A stretch of 64,000 nt of DNA from Saccharicrinis fermentans DSM 9555 = JCM 21142 (GTDB lineage Bacteria > Bacteroidota > Bacteroidia > Bacteroidales > Marinilabiliaceae): assembly GCF_000517085.1 (NCBI RefSeq), contig NZ_KI912107.1, forward strand, positions 2,046,398-2,110,397. Reading direction: 5' to 3'. Below are positions 53,911 to 63,082 of the stretch, in pieces; positions within the stretch are counted from its first letter, which is position 1; each line of letters opens with the position of its first letter. The translations under genes and the position numbers were made by a program. Below the pieces are notes generated by a model that was not told the DNA's origin, did no database searches, and saw nothing but the letters and a program-made list of their open reading frames with translations.

Positions 53911-56349
53911 TTACCTTCCGCGCCTTCTTAACCAGATGAATAACAAAATCATAGCAAACATAGCAGGTATAAGAAGTCTATAAAGAAACTCATACATACC
54001 TATTTCATCTTTTTCCAAAAGCATATTATCATCTAGGTTTAAAGGACGACGCACATTTACAGGGCTTTCCTCATGGGTTAACCAATAAAACATACGGCTG
54101 ATAAAATCATAATTTCCGGATACAATACCAGTTCTACGAATTGAGATTTCACCATTAGCAAAGCAATCCGCATCTCCTAAAATCAATATACGTTGTTCTT
54201 TACCCTCTACATTTCTAGCCAAAGTTAACCCAGTTACTAAGGCACCTCCTAATTCGCCTTCTACAGGGTTATACATTGGAAAATCATCAATAAAATCTGT
54301 CACGTCTAATTCATTCCAACTTCCATGAAACTTACCTCTATCTGCAGGTTTAGCTTCACGTCCTTTTAACATTTCCAGCATACGTTTTTGATCTTCAGAT
54401 AATCCGGCAGGTTCTTCGGGCTCAACATAATCACCTCTTAAGCTTTCCACTTCAGAAGCGCTAGGTAAGTTACCTATAACATCAGAAACCAATTCTTGCG
54501 TATAAACAAAACCCGACTTTTCATGACCCAACTTTTCATCATAAGAAAGCGACAAAGCTCCAGGCATAGTCACAACTCTCTTGTTGGGTGAACCATTGGG
54601 GGGAGCAGATGTTACAAAATCCATGGTATATCCTTTGTTAAATTCAACAACCTGACCTGGATTAAATTTAACATCAAACTGTTGAACCAAGGGATTCATC
54701 ACCGCTTGACGTTTTATATCTGCTGCAATGACTAAATTACCACCCCTATCGATATACTCGTTTAAATGCATCATTTCCATATCCGAAAAATGCTCTTTAG
54801 ATTCTGCAACTATTAATATATCTATATAAGACGGAACTGTTTTCTGCAAATTCAAGGATGTAAAATCAATACCATTGTTCAGCATACTCTCTCTGAATTG
54901 CTTATCCTTAACAACTGTAAAATACCCTCTGGTTCCCATATTATCTATATCCCTTTCACCATGACCATTCACAAAACCAACCATAGGAAGAGTTTCTACT
55001 AACCCTTTTAGTGCAGCTGTAATTTGTGCTTCGGAAGGATTCCTAGTCATATCATCATACCAATGTAAAAAGGCAATTTTACCATCTTCTGTTTCAATTT
55101 TTCTTACACAGCGATTTAACTCAGCTTGGAGATTAATTTCGTCTTTAAATGCGGATGCAGGTTTAATTTTATCCACATCCATATTATAGACATTACAATA
55201 TTTCTCCAATATTTGCTGCTCAGTCTTACCAGAATTTGCTCTAATAAATCTCTGGTAATCTTTTTCGTACATGGGTGTTGCATAGTAATATTTATACTCC
55301 AACTCAATATTAGGATAGAATCGGTAATATTTTTCAAAAAATGCTTGATCCCTTTTTTGGCTTCTAGGCGAAACACTCCGGAAATTAAGACCATAAATAT
55401 TAGCATAGGTTGTAATTTTAATCTTCCCCTCAAACTTTGACATTACTTCCTGGCTTGACTTAGTTAAAGTGTTCAGATTATTACGAGTGGAATCATAATA
55501 TTTCATCATGGAAGGGACTGTAGAAACGTAGCCCAATAAAGCAACCACCAAAAATGCCGATACATATCTACCTATTGATATATATCGAGAACTCTTTTCT
55601 CTGATTCCTTTTAAACGGAAAATAGAAAATGTAATAAACAGTCCAGATACAAAAACAAAGTACAATACATCTTCAGTACAAATCAGTCCATCAATAAAGG
55701 TTCTTGATCTGCCATTTAGAGATAGCCAATATGTAATGTCACGAATAAAATCCACATCCTGCCATAAATTTCCAATTTTCCCCAAAGAAAAAAGCAAGAA
55801 AATGGTACCAATGGCAGCTACAATTTGGTAAGAAGTAATAGACGATACAAATAAACCTATTGCCGAGTAAGCACACATAAGCAGAAACAAGCCTAACACA
55901 CCTGTAATAACCTGTCCGAAGTCAAAAAAATCGATACCAGCAAATCCTAGCAGACCGGCAAGTAAAACAACAATGGACATGGCAAAACTAAATACAACAG
56001 CCGCTAAATATTTACCTAATACAATTTGTTTGTTCGATATGGGTGATGAATACAATAATTTAATGGACCCAGAACTAAACTCCTTACTCATTAAGCCCAT
56101 CGTTACTAATGGAAGAAAAATAAACAACCACTCTTGTATTCCACTAAAGTAACCACGTCCTCCCCCATATAATTGAGCAGTAACCGGACTTTGACCATAT
56201 CCAAGTGAAAAACGATGTACCCAACTACTCATTTGGTCCACAATCTCAAAGCCTGATTGAACAGAGAAAATGATCAAGACCAACCATGCGATTGGTGAAA
56301 AGAACATCTTCTGAAGTTCCATTTTTGCTATTACTAATATTTCTTTCAT
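53911..56349 (-). CDS. Fused ABC-2 permease and GldG-like protein
   Basis: 812 residues from MKEILVIAKMELQK (56349); the extra 7 codons upstream are discounted. Six helices of an ABC-2 permease (1-245, with SSGSIKLLYSSPISNKQIVL) correspond to GldF. The rest (about 265-775) is a GldG/IFT52-like periplasmic domain (VVALLGYVSTVPSMMKYYDS, then FVNGHGERDIDNMGTRGYFT, ILIVAESKEHFSD) ending in a last membrane helix (LLIPAMFAMILLFIWLRRRG). It partners the ATPase gene just upstream. GldF and GldG are separate in gliding bacteria, so this is a natural fusion. Substrate unknown. An R2 element ends 25 bp before the start. Confidence 0.88.
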   Translation of the reverse strand: MKEILVIAKMELQKMFFSPIAWLVLIIFSVQSGFEIVDQMSSWVHRFSLGYGQSPVTAQLYGGGRGYFSGIQEWLFIFLPLVTMGLMSKEFSSGSIKLLYSSPISNKQIVLGKYLAAVVFSFAMSIVVLLAGLLGFAGIDFFDFGQVITGVLGLFLLMCAYSAIGLFVSSITSYQIVAAIGTIFLLFSLGKIGNLWQDVDFIRDITYWLSLNGRSRTFIDGLICTEDVLYFVFVSGLFITFSIFRLKGIREKSSRYISIGRYVSAFLVVALLGYVSTVPSMMKYYDSTRNNLNTLTKSSQEVMSKFEGKIKITTYANIYGLNFRSVSPRSQKRDQAFFEKYYRFYPNIELEYKYYYATPMYEKDYQRFIRANSGKTEQQILEKYCNVYNMDVDKIKPASAFKDEINLQAELNRCVRKIETEDGKIAFLHWYDDMTRNPSEAQITAALKGLVETLPMVGFVNGHGERDIDNMGTRGYFTVVKDKQFRESMLNNGIDFTSLNLQKTVPSYIDILIVAESKEHFSDMEMMHLNEYIDRGGNLVIAADIKRQAVMNPLVQQFDVKFNPGQVVEFNKGYTMDFVTSAPPNGSPNKRVVTMPGALSLSYDEKLGHEKSGFVYTQELVSDVIGNLPSASEVESLRGDYVEPEEPAGLSEDQKRMLEMLKGREAKPADRGKFHGSWNELDVTDFIDDFPMYNPVEGELGGALVTGLTLARNVEGKEQRILILGDADCFANGEISIRRTGIVSGNYDFISRMFYWLTHEESPVNVRRPLNLDDNMLLEKDEIGMYEFLYRLLIPAMFAMILLFIWLRRRGR

Positions 56350-56374
56350 ATGCTTAATTTTATCTTTCAATGGA

Positions 56375-56442
56375 CATATGGAACTCGCCAGAATTTAATC
56401 ATTCCACAGTATGTGAAATAATTCACTTGACTCGTTTCATAT
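56375..56442 (-). repeat. Leader inverted-repeat family R2, copy 2
   Basis: CATATGGAACTCGCC and GACTCGTTTCATAT bound a 68 bp unit. The interior keeps the AATCATT and GTATGTGA blocks of copy 1. Ends 25 bp before the permease ATG, the same distance as copy 1. Confidence 0.7.
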
Positions 56443-56454
56443 AATTATTCCTTT

Positions 56455-57372
56455 TTATTTAGACAGTGCCGAGAAAACATCGTTTAATGAATTTTTCTCT
56501 AAATTAATTTCCTCTAAGCGCCAATCCTGTTTAACACTCTCCTTAACAATTCGCTCGGCAGCACCATTCAGGTTGTCAAATCTGAATCTATAATCAGGAC
56601 CTCCCAGTTCTTCAACACTTTCAACGCCATCAATTTTCATAAGCACATCCACTGATGGCATTTCAAGCAACCTAACTTTGATAGAATTGGGAGCCAAATA
56701 GTTATCAAACTCTTCTGTTTTACCAGAGAAAACCAATTTTCCACTCTCAATCATTAAAATATAATCACAAATAGCCTGAACCTCTGTAAGCATATGTGTT
56801 GACAATAGTACAGCACATTCTTTCGCTATTTCTTTAATTAATCCACGGATTCCTATAATTTGATTCGGGTCCAATCCATTGGTAGGTTCATCTAACACAA
56901 TTAATGCAGGCTTATGAATAATTGCTTGTGCAATTCCCACGCGTTGTTGATATCCACCTGAAAGATTTTTAATTAAACGTTTTCTAAAATGGGTGATGGA
57001 ACATATATCCATTACCTCCTCCACTGCAGTTTTTAAATCCTTGGATCCAATTTTTCTTAGCTGCGCACAGTTGGTTAAATACTCCTCTACTGTAGTATCC
57101 AGATATAAAGGTGGTTTTTGTGGCAAAAAACCAATTAATTTCTTTGCCGAAATAGGATCTCGTGACATATCTATTCCTTTGATATAAATATTACCCTGAG
57201 ATTGCCTTAACACCCCACTCATAATATTCATTGTAGTCGATTTACCAGCACCATTGGAGCCCAAAAGACCATATATCCCATTTTGTGGAATCTCAAAACT
57301 TACATCTTTTACTGCCCACTGTATGCTGTAACGGTGTGATAAGTTTTCGACTCTGACTAATGCATTATTCAT
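56455..57372 (-). CDS. ABC transporter ATP-binding protein, GldA-like
   Basis: 305 residues. Walker A GLLGSNGAGKST, Q-loop FLPQKPPLYLDTTVEEYL, signature LSGGYQQRVGIAQAI, Walker B LIVLDEPTNGLDP, and the switch His in LLSTHMLTEVQAI. The C-terminal 80 residues (VRLLEMPSVDVLMKIDGVES) form the usual ABC-2 exporter accessory part. It is the ATPase for the fused permease that follows. Together they resemble a GldA-GldFG exporter. First gene of the operon; an R1 repeat lies upstream. Confidence 0.92.
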   Translation of the reverse strand: MNNALVRVENLSHRYSIQWAVKDVSFEIPQNGIYGLLGSNGAGKSTTMNIMSGVLRQSQGNIYIKGIDMSRDPISAKKLIGFLPQKPPLYLDTTVEEYLTNCAQLRKIGSKDLKTAVEEVMDICSITHFRKRLIKNLSGGYQQRVGIAQAIIHKPALIVLDEPTNGLDPNQIIGIRGLIKEIAKECAVLLSTHMLTEVQAICDYILMIESGKLVFSGKTEEFDNYLAPNSIKVRLLEMPSVDVLMKIDGVESVEELGGPDYRFRFDNLNGAAERIVKESVKQDWRLEEINLEKNSLNDVFSALSK

Positions 57373-57401
57373 TCTTCGAAAAATTTAATTGATTTTTATA
57401 T

Positions 57402-57564
57402 CCGGATAATGTATTAGAACTTCGTCATGAGAATTAAAAGGGCCATCCATCAAGAACCTGTTTAAATGAGACATAGCACCGCTATGGAAAATAAAAACAA
57501 GTTAGCTGGCGACTTGCTTGGCAACAGTTTTAATTCGCAATAAATTTTCTAATACATTATTCGG
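57402..57564 (+). repeat. R1 repeat, full copy B
   Basis: 163 bp with termini CCGGATAATGTATTAGAA and TTCTAATACATTATTCGG, 17 of 18 complementary. Interior homologous to copy A (CTTCGTC-TGAGAATTAAAAG, AACATAGCACCGC-ATGG, TTTAATTCGCAA). Outside right it continues GGGTTTAATTCCTTCTTGCC, shared with copy D. Confidence 0.8.
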
Positions 57565-57655
57565 GTTTAATTCCTTCTTGCCCAAAACAACAAGCTACAT
57601 AACAACTCATGCTATTTCTTCTAAGATCTTAAAATCGGGTTTGTCGATTATATCT

Positions 57656-59041
57656 TTATTTGACTCCAATATTTAACGAGTTAAATAAATCGATTATTTC
57701 CGGATTCGAAGGACGTGGTGCATGCTGAGTTACAATTACACCTTCTGGGTCCAATAATATAAAACGAGGAATTGATCTAATTATATAATCTTGTACAAAT
57801 TGAGAATTAAAGGAACTATCTGCAAGCACTTGAATACCACCCAGTTTTTTATCTACAATCATTTTTTTCCATTTATCATGATCTTTAGAATCATCAACCG
57901 AAATACTCAAAAAACGAATATTCTTGCCGCGATAGGCTTTTTCTAACTTCTTTAAATGCGGCAATTCAGCAACACAAGGTCCACACCATGTGGCCCAAAC
58001 ATCTATAAAAACATATTTCCCTTTTAGGTCATCCAACGAAAGCGTTCCTCCTGCATTGTTCTCATAATCAACAAACTTTGGTGACTGGCGACCTTGATTT
58101 AGTTCAATTAATCTATTGTAAATTTTGGTAATCTTAGCATTATTTTCTTCGTTTGTAGAAGCAGCCATAAATATTTTGTAAAATTCCTCAAATTTTCCTG
58201 TATTATAAATGGTACTTTCCGCTCCAGAGATAATCAGTTCGTTCTTTATGGTTTGATTTGGAATGGTTGAATAGATGGTAACCTTTATAAGACCGTAATC
58301 AATGGAGTCTTTTTTAATTAATTGATTGATTTTTTTATTATAAAAACGATTAACTATTTCTTTATAGGCACCCGAAAAGTAAAAATCAACCTCATTATTC
58401 AGATCTACATCATTTAATCCTACCAACAAACTTTTAGAAGGTTTATAGTCTCGCTTTTGAGCCCATTGCCTATGATAACCACCGGCGTAACGTGATAATT
58501 CATTTAAATACTCATAATTTAGATTGCGTTTTTCTAAAGCTATAAAGGCAGGAGCCATTCCTTGGGCTGCATCTAATTGGGCATTTAAGGTATTACATAG
58601 TCCCTTAAATTTATTTTCAAAATCAGCTTCTTCCAACTTATAAACATCCATGCCTTTACCTTTTAGTTCCGCTATCATTTTATTCTTAGCTAAAAGATAG
58701 TTTGTGGCTTCAGCCCCTATACCTGAAACATCTAGGGAATTAAGAAAATCCTTGGCATCTGCTGTAATGTTAATAGCACTCCCATTGTCTAAATATACAC
58801 TCATCTTATTTTTACCTGCAGTTAGCAAATATAATCCAGGATTCGCATTGATTGTATCGGCGAAATTACCATTTGAATCAATCGAAATTTTCTTGCTAAA
58901 CGACTTATCCGCTTTTATTAACCATACCTCTTTATTATCAATATTGTCAATTTTACCAGTAAATAGGGCATACTTCGGAGTTTCTTTGATGCAGGCCACC
59001 AGATTTAAAACCAATACTAAACTAAATAATACTTTCTTCAT
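57656..59041 (-). CDS. TlpA-family thiol-disulfide lipoprotein with DUF4369
   Basis: 461 residues from [17 protein letters not shown], a lipoprotein signal with the modified Cys C17; 26 upstream codons of the long frame fall in the R2 repeat and are discounted. N-terminal DUF4369 (20-130, [20 protein letters not shown]), a helical linker, and a C-terminal thioredoxin fold with [12 protein letters not shown], where the active cysteines are C353 and C356, preceded by YVFIDV. It reduces or isomerises disulfides at the periplasmic face. Adjacent to a SusCD operon but separated by a strong terminator. Confidence 0.92.
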   Translation of the reverse strand: MKKVLFSLVLVLNLVACIKETPKYALFTGKIDNIDNKEVWLIKADKSFSKKISIDSNGNFADTINANPGLYLLTAGKNKMSVYLDNGSAINITADAKDFLNSLDVSGIGAEATNYLLAKNKMIAELKGKGMDVYKLEEADFENKFKGLCNTLNAQLDAAQGMAPAFIALEKRNLNYEYLNELSRYAGGYHRQWAQKRDYKPSKSLLVGLNDVDLNNEVDFYFSGAYKEIVNRFYNKKINQLIKKDSIDYGLIKVTIYSTIPNQTIKNELIISGAESTIYNTGKFEEFYKIFMAASTNEENNAKITKIYNRLIELNQGRQSPKFVDYENNAGGTLSLDDLKGKYVFIDVWATWCGPCVAELPHLKKLEKAYRGKNIRFLSISVDDSKDHDKWKKMIVDKKLGGIQVLADSSFNSQFVQDYIIRSIPRFILLDPEGVIVTQHAPRPSNPEIIDLFNSLNIGVK

Positions 59042-59064
59042 ACGTTTAAATTTATTTTTAAGGC

Positions 59065-59121
59065 CATATAAATTAATCATACCCCTGTTGAAAGAAGCTA
59101 TTTCCATGGCTCGTTCCATAT
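59065..59121 (-). repeat. Leader inverted-repeat family R2, copy 3 (left arm shortened)
   Basis: Keeps the right end GGCTCGTTCCATAT and inner TTAATCATAC, while the left arm is cut to CATATA. It ends 23 bp before the TlpA ATG. Here the leader is in frame with the TlpA gene, producing the false longer N-terminus. Confidence 0.65.
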
Positions 59122-59260
59122 ACTCTAATTAATGTTTATATGGGTGTTTTATATTGGCAACAGCTCTTGATGAACTTTAAGATATTGATTGATTCAAACC
59201 CGTGTCATTCAGGAATGATCGGTCTAGATCATTTATGAATAGAGCAGGCTAGCATTTCAT

Positions 59261-59304
59261 ATAATCTACCCAAGCTATATATGCCTATAGCTTAAGTAGA
59301 TTAT
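59261..59304 (-). terminator. Long hairpin terminator of the SusCD operon
   Basis: ATAATCTAC / GTAGATTAT and AAGCTATA / TATAGCTT pair into a long interrupted stem, 14 bp past the stop of the PKD lipoprotein, and followed by a T-rich tail on the minus strand. Confidence 0.8.
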
Positions 59305-59317
59305 CTAAAAAATTCAA

Positions 59318-60754
59318 TTAGTCATCTAATTTATGTTCTATTTCAACAACTTTAGAATCAATTTCGTAGGTTTCTAAAATAACGCCGCCATCAAGCATGT
59401 CGCGTATTTCAATTTTTGATCCTGCACCATTATCATATACAACAGCTAAAATACCACCTTCCTTATGTACCTCTAGTTTTTTAACATCCCCAGTTAATAC
59501 AAGATAATCTTGATTAATAACATCAGACACCCTATTGTAGCGATGAAGTTTATTTCCCTGAGAAAAATAGGTAAAATCATACACGTTATCATTAGCATAT
59601 TGCGAATTATCATCCACTAAACCAGGTGCAAGCTCTATGTTTGCGTAAGATTCAAAACCATTATACCAAGATGACATAAACCTTTGCAGGTAGTAAGTTC
59701 CCGAATCATCCTTAAGAACAGATATAACCTGGTAAGTAGAACGTACCTGCTCCATATACATACAATCCATATTTAAGTTTCCTGGATCAAAAAGATCATT
59801 ATCTGGATCAATCATCACCGTAGGTATTAACTTATAATAATCCATATAATAGCCATTCATTGCATTTACCACATATCGTTTATTTTTTTCATCAAAATAC
59901 ACAACATGCGCAGCCGACGCAGCAAATTTATCAGTTATATAATAATCACCCTCTGCAGGAAATTCCCACCATCCATCTTCAAGATACCTACCTGGTTTAG
60001 CATACAATTTTCCACCTGCTAACATAGGCCAACCGTAGCTATCCGTCCTATCATTAATTCCAGATGCTGTAAATGGGAATTCCAGACTGTTTGTTGAATT
60101 GAACCGATCTGTGATATATGTATCCAGTTTCATAGAAATTCCATCGAAATAGGCACCACCTTCACTCGTACAAATAAACATTTGGTTCCATCCAAGATAA
60201 GTATTCCAGTTAAAGCCAATATTAATAGGGGTTCCAGTTAGACTTACCTTGGCTACATTCTCAAAAACATCTACAACATGATCCTCCGTAATTTCAGAAA
60301 TAAAGTCAAATTCGGCTAAACCATCTTTTTCTTTTAGGATGGCCCACCCCTGACTAAATGGAGTCACAACATATAATTCAATGGGTTTATTATATCTAAC
60401 ATCATGTTTTGTGTCATAAACAGAATAGACTAAATTTTGCAAACCGGGAGATAACGAAGTAAGCATATTCAAATCTTTATCTGTACTTATCGTATCTGCC
60501 ACCCAAGCACCTGAACCTAAAGCTGGTATATACCAGGCATAAGAACGATCTTCTTCTGGAATATCAGTAATAATATCTCCATAAATAACCACATTACTAC
60601 CAATAATTGCATTTTGTTCTGTTGGTAGGTTCGAAAAATCAACTCCATTCAATTCAATGTAATCGTAATCACCATCATCTTTTATACAGGATACCATAAC
60701 GGATCCTATTAATAAACTATATATAATTCTATTTACAATTTTCATTTTGTTCAT
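59318..60754 (-). CDS. PKD-like family lipoprotein
   Basis: 478 residues (or 475 from the second Met). Lipoprotein signal IIYSLLIGSVMVSC. After a PKD-like Ig domain (IIGSNVVIYGDIITDIPEED) the body is a repeated beta structure that resembles a propeller (WAILKEKDGLAEFDFIS, VVYFDEKNKRYVVNAMNGYY, KLEVHKEGGILAVVYDNGAG). This family accompanies SusC/SusD pairs and is thought to be a surface-exposed ligand-binding lipoprotein. Starts 2 bp after DUF4843 ends, so coupled. Last gene of the operon. Confidence 0.85.
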   Translation of the reverse strand: MNKMKIVNRIIYSLLIGSVMVSCIKDDGDYDYIELNGVDFSNLPTEQNAIIGSNVVIYGDIITDIPEEDRSYAWYIPALGSGAWVADTISTDKDLNMLTSLSPGLQNLVYSVYDTKHDVRYNKPIELYVVTPFSQGWAILKEKDGLAEFDFISEITEDHVVDVFENVAKVSLTGTPINIGFNWNTYLGWNQMFICTSEGGAYFDGISMKLDTYITDRFNSTNSLEFPFTASGINDRTDSYGWPMLAGGKLYAKPGRYLEDGWWEFPAEGDYYITDKFAASAAHVVYFDEKNKRYVVNAMNGYYMDYYKLIPTVMIDPDNDLFDPGNLNMDCMYMEQVRSTYQVISVLKDDSGTYYLQRFMSSWYNGFESYANIELAPGLVDDNSQYANDNVYDFTYFSQGNKLHRYNRVSDVINQDYLVLTGDVKKLEVHKEGGILAVVYDNGAGSKIEIRDMLDGGVILETYEIDSKVVEIEHKLDD

Positions 60755-60756
60755 TT

Positions 60757-61533
60757 TTAGTTAAGTGTATTTACAACTAAATCCCCATTCTCATCATATA
60801 TTGGAGCATCCGGATGACTCTCTAACCACTTTCCAAAGCCGTACATTATAGCAAATACAGTTGCATCATTATACTGCCATTCGCCCACATAAGTATTAAA
60901 CCTACTTATATGTTCTCCAATTGGATTGGTACCATCCATTACATCGTTGTACTCCATCCACAACAAACATTTGGTTACCGTAAATTCCCCAATATAAGGA
61001 TAAGTACCACTAACGCCTGCGTACTTAGTCCAGGGATACCACCAATCAGGTTGAGCTAAAAAGTCACTAAATCGCAAGGTATACACCTGGCTAAAAGACG
61101 AAGTAAAATTATCATTTGAAGTGATTTTTAATCCTACAGTGTATTCTGTATCTTTCATATCCGGAGTTCTCAATATATTAACGATTAGGTTTCCTCCCGG
61201 AGATTGATTAGTAATCAGCTGTATATCTGGGTCAATAACAAAATGTGTACCTTCTACAGCCGTTGTCAGAGTATCAACAATTTCAACCGAAAATACTCGG
61301 TCCTTATCAGACATTTCACCTGACACCAATACGGGAATCTCAATAATCTTCTCCTCTGTTGATTCATCCTCAAATAAGAAGGTAAAATATTTTGAAGGAT
61401 ATTCACCTTCCGCATTCACTTCGTCTTCATAATAAACATAATCAACACCTCGATATTTGGTCACTTCGTCTTTTGAACAGGAAAGAACAAATACCCAAAA
61501 GATAAGTATTATAGATATATTTTTAGTTTTCAT
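60757..61533 (-). CDS. DUF4843 lipoprotein
   Basis: 258 residues with lipoprotein signal IILIFWVFVLSC. The early block YRGVDYVYYEDEVNAEGEYP and Ig-like strand pattern (IIEIPVLVSGEMSDKDRVFS, GTHFVIDPDIQLITNQSPGG) match DUF4843, an accessory lipoprotein seen between SusD and PKD-like genes. It probably lies at the outer-membrane face and aids substrate capture; the ligand is unknown. Forms part of the susC-susD-DUF4843-PKD operon with short spacings. Confidence 0.9.
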   Translation of the reverse strand: MKTKNISIILIFWVFVLSCSKDEVTKYRGVDYVYYEDEVNAEGEYPSKYFTFLFEDESTEEKIIEIPVLVSGEMSDKDRVFSVEIVDTLTTAVEGTHFVIDPDIQLITNQSPGGNLIVNILRTPDMKDTEYTVGLKITSNDNFTSSFSQVYTLRFSDFLAQPDWWYPWTKYAGVSGTYPYIGEFTVTKCLLWMEYNDVMDGTNPIGEHISRFNTYVGEWQYNDATVFAIMYGFGKWLESHPDAPIYDENGDLVVNTLN

Positions 61534-61580
61534 ATTATTTTATTTAAATGATATTTTTTGATCATTTCTCTAGCCAAATA

Positions 61581-63071
61581 TTAATTAGGAATATTACCAA
61601 ATTCCAACTCATTATCAGGCAATGGAAAAATATAGTTTTCTGGAGTTACTGTACGTGTCCATTTTGTTCCCATGGTAGGTATATTTAGCAGTTGTAGTCT
61701 TTTATACATATAAAATGTTTGTCCCTCCAAGTAGGTTTCCTTACGAAACTCCTTAACAATAGCACCTAATACATCGCCAGTAATATCACTCAACTCCACG
61801 TCTCTTCTTTCCTTGATTGTGTTAACATACCCAATGGCTTTATCAACATCTGACTCAATGGTGGCTTCTGCAGCAATTAACATCAACTCTGTTATTCTAA
61901 TTAAAGGCACAGTTCTATGTTGCATAAAAGTAACCCACCCCAAATCACTAAAATACTTCTGAATGGGTACATCTTGGTCATACTTTATAGATACCGATCT
62001 TTGACCTAACTGGTTAGTTTTCATTAAATTTAGATATCTCCAGTCATTTCCACCCAGTCCCGGCGTAGGATCCTGATACCATACAGCAGGAGCCACCAAT
62101 TTTTCGAATACAATATCTGCATAGTTATCGCTTGATGTTGCCGTATGATATTGATACTCATATTCACCAAAGTTTGACGAATAATAATCATCTAAATTAG
62201 ATACATTCAATGCTGCTACCAGCTCATTAACGAACAGTAAATCCTTTTGGTCATCACTACCATTTAAACGTTCAGGAGATACCCATTCCCAATCAAACTC
62301 ATTAATTACTTTTTCGGCATACAGCAATGCATTTGGCTTATCATTCATTGTGATATAGACTCTTGCTTTGAGTGCCAAAACAGCATAATAATTCATGTGG
62401 TACATGCGTTCATTCGGATCAAATAAAATACCAGCATAACTACCAACTATTGGGTCTACTTCTTCAAGTAAAACCTGGGCAGCATCAAGGTCTTCTAAAA
62501 TTTTCTCATAAACACCGGCAATAGGAAGATGAGGATACCTCGCCCTCTCATATTTTGTTACATAAGGAATTTGCGGATCTTCATTGGTACCATCTACATA
62601 AGCATCACCAAACATTCTTAATAAATCAAAATGAATAAATGCCCTAATAGCAAATGCTTCAGCTTTCATCAATTTTAAATCATCTTGATGAAATAATTCA
62701 GCCTTGGCATCAATATTATCCAATATTAAATTATCATTGGCCACAGTTTTATAGAGGTTACTCCAAATAGAGCTAATAGTGGACCTGGCAGCTGATGATT
62801 CATAATTAAAATCTGCTATTGGAAAATATGTTGCTGAACCAATATGACTTTGTGCAGCTTGTTCCAATGCGCCATACATTAATTGATGGCCATACAAACT
62901 TTGACCTGCCATTGAAAGATAAACTCCATTGAGCATTTCTTTAAAACCATCTGCTGATGTTACCTGAACTTTCAGGTCAATATCTGTTGCAGGTGATACA
63001 TCCAGCCAGTCGCTACAGGCAAAAAATGATTGGCTTATTACGATTATTAAAACAAATATTTTATTTTTCAT
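61581..63071 (-). CDS. susD: SusD/RagB-family nutrient-binding lipoprotein
   Basis: 496 residues with lipoprotein signal FVLIIVISQSFFAC. SusD_N is seen in CSDWLDVSPATDIDLKVQVT and FKEMLNGVYLSMAG; TPR-like helices carry AFAIRAFIHFDLLRMFGDAY. The C-terminal part is RVDELMLIAAE-like (LIRITELMLIAAEATIESDV and REFRKETYLEGQTFYMYKRL). SusD lids the SusC channel and binds the ligand at the surface. It directly follows susC (11 bp). No glycosidase in the operon, so the ligand could be a peptide or other oligomer. Confidence 0.95.
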   Translation of the reverse strand: MKNKIFVLIIVISQSFFACSDWLDVSPATDIDLKVQVTSADGFKEMLNGVYLSMAGQSLYGHQLMYGALEQAAQSHIGSATYFPIADFNYESSAARSTISSIWSNLYKTVANDNLILDNIDAKAELFHQDDLKLMKAEAFAIRAFIHFDLLRMFGDAYVDGTNEDPQIPYVTKYERARYPHLPIAGVYEKILEDLDAAQVLLEEVDPIVGSYAGILFDPNERMYHMNYYAVLALKARVYITMNDKPNALLYAEKVINEFDWEWVSPERLNGSDDQKDLLFVNELVAALNVSNLDDYYSSNFGEYEYQYHTATSSDNYADIVFEKLVAPAVWYQDPTPGLGGNDWRYLNLMKTNQLGQRSVSIKYDQDVPIQKYFSDLGWVTFMQHRTVPLIRITELMLIAAEATIESDVDKAIGYVNTIKERRDVELSDITGDVLGAIVKEFRKETYLEGQTFYMYKRLQLLNIPTMGTKWTRTVTPENYIFPLPDNELEFGNIPN

Positions 63072-63082
63072 CTTTCTTAAGT

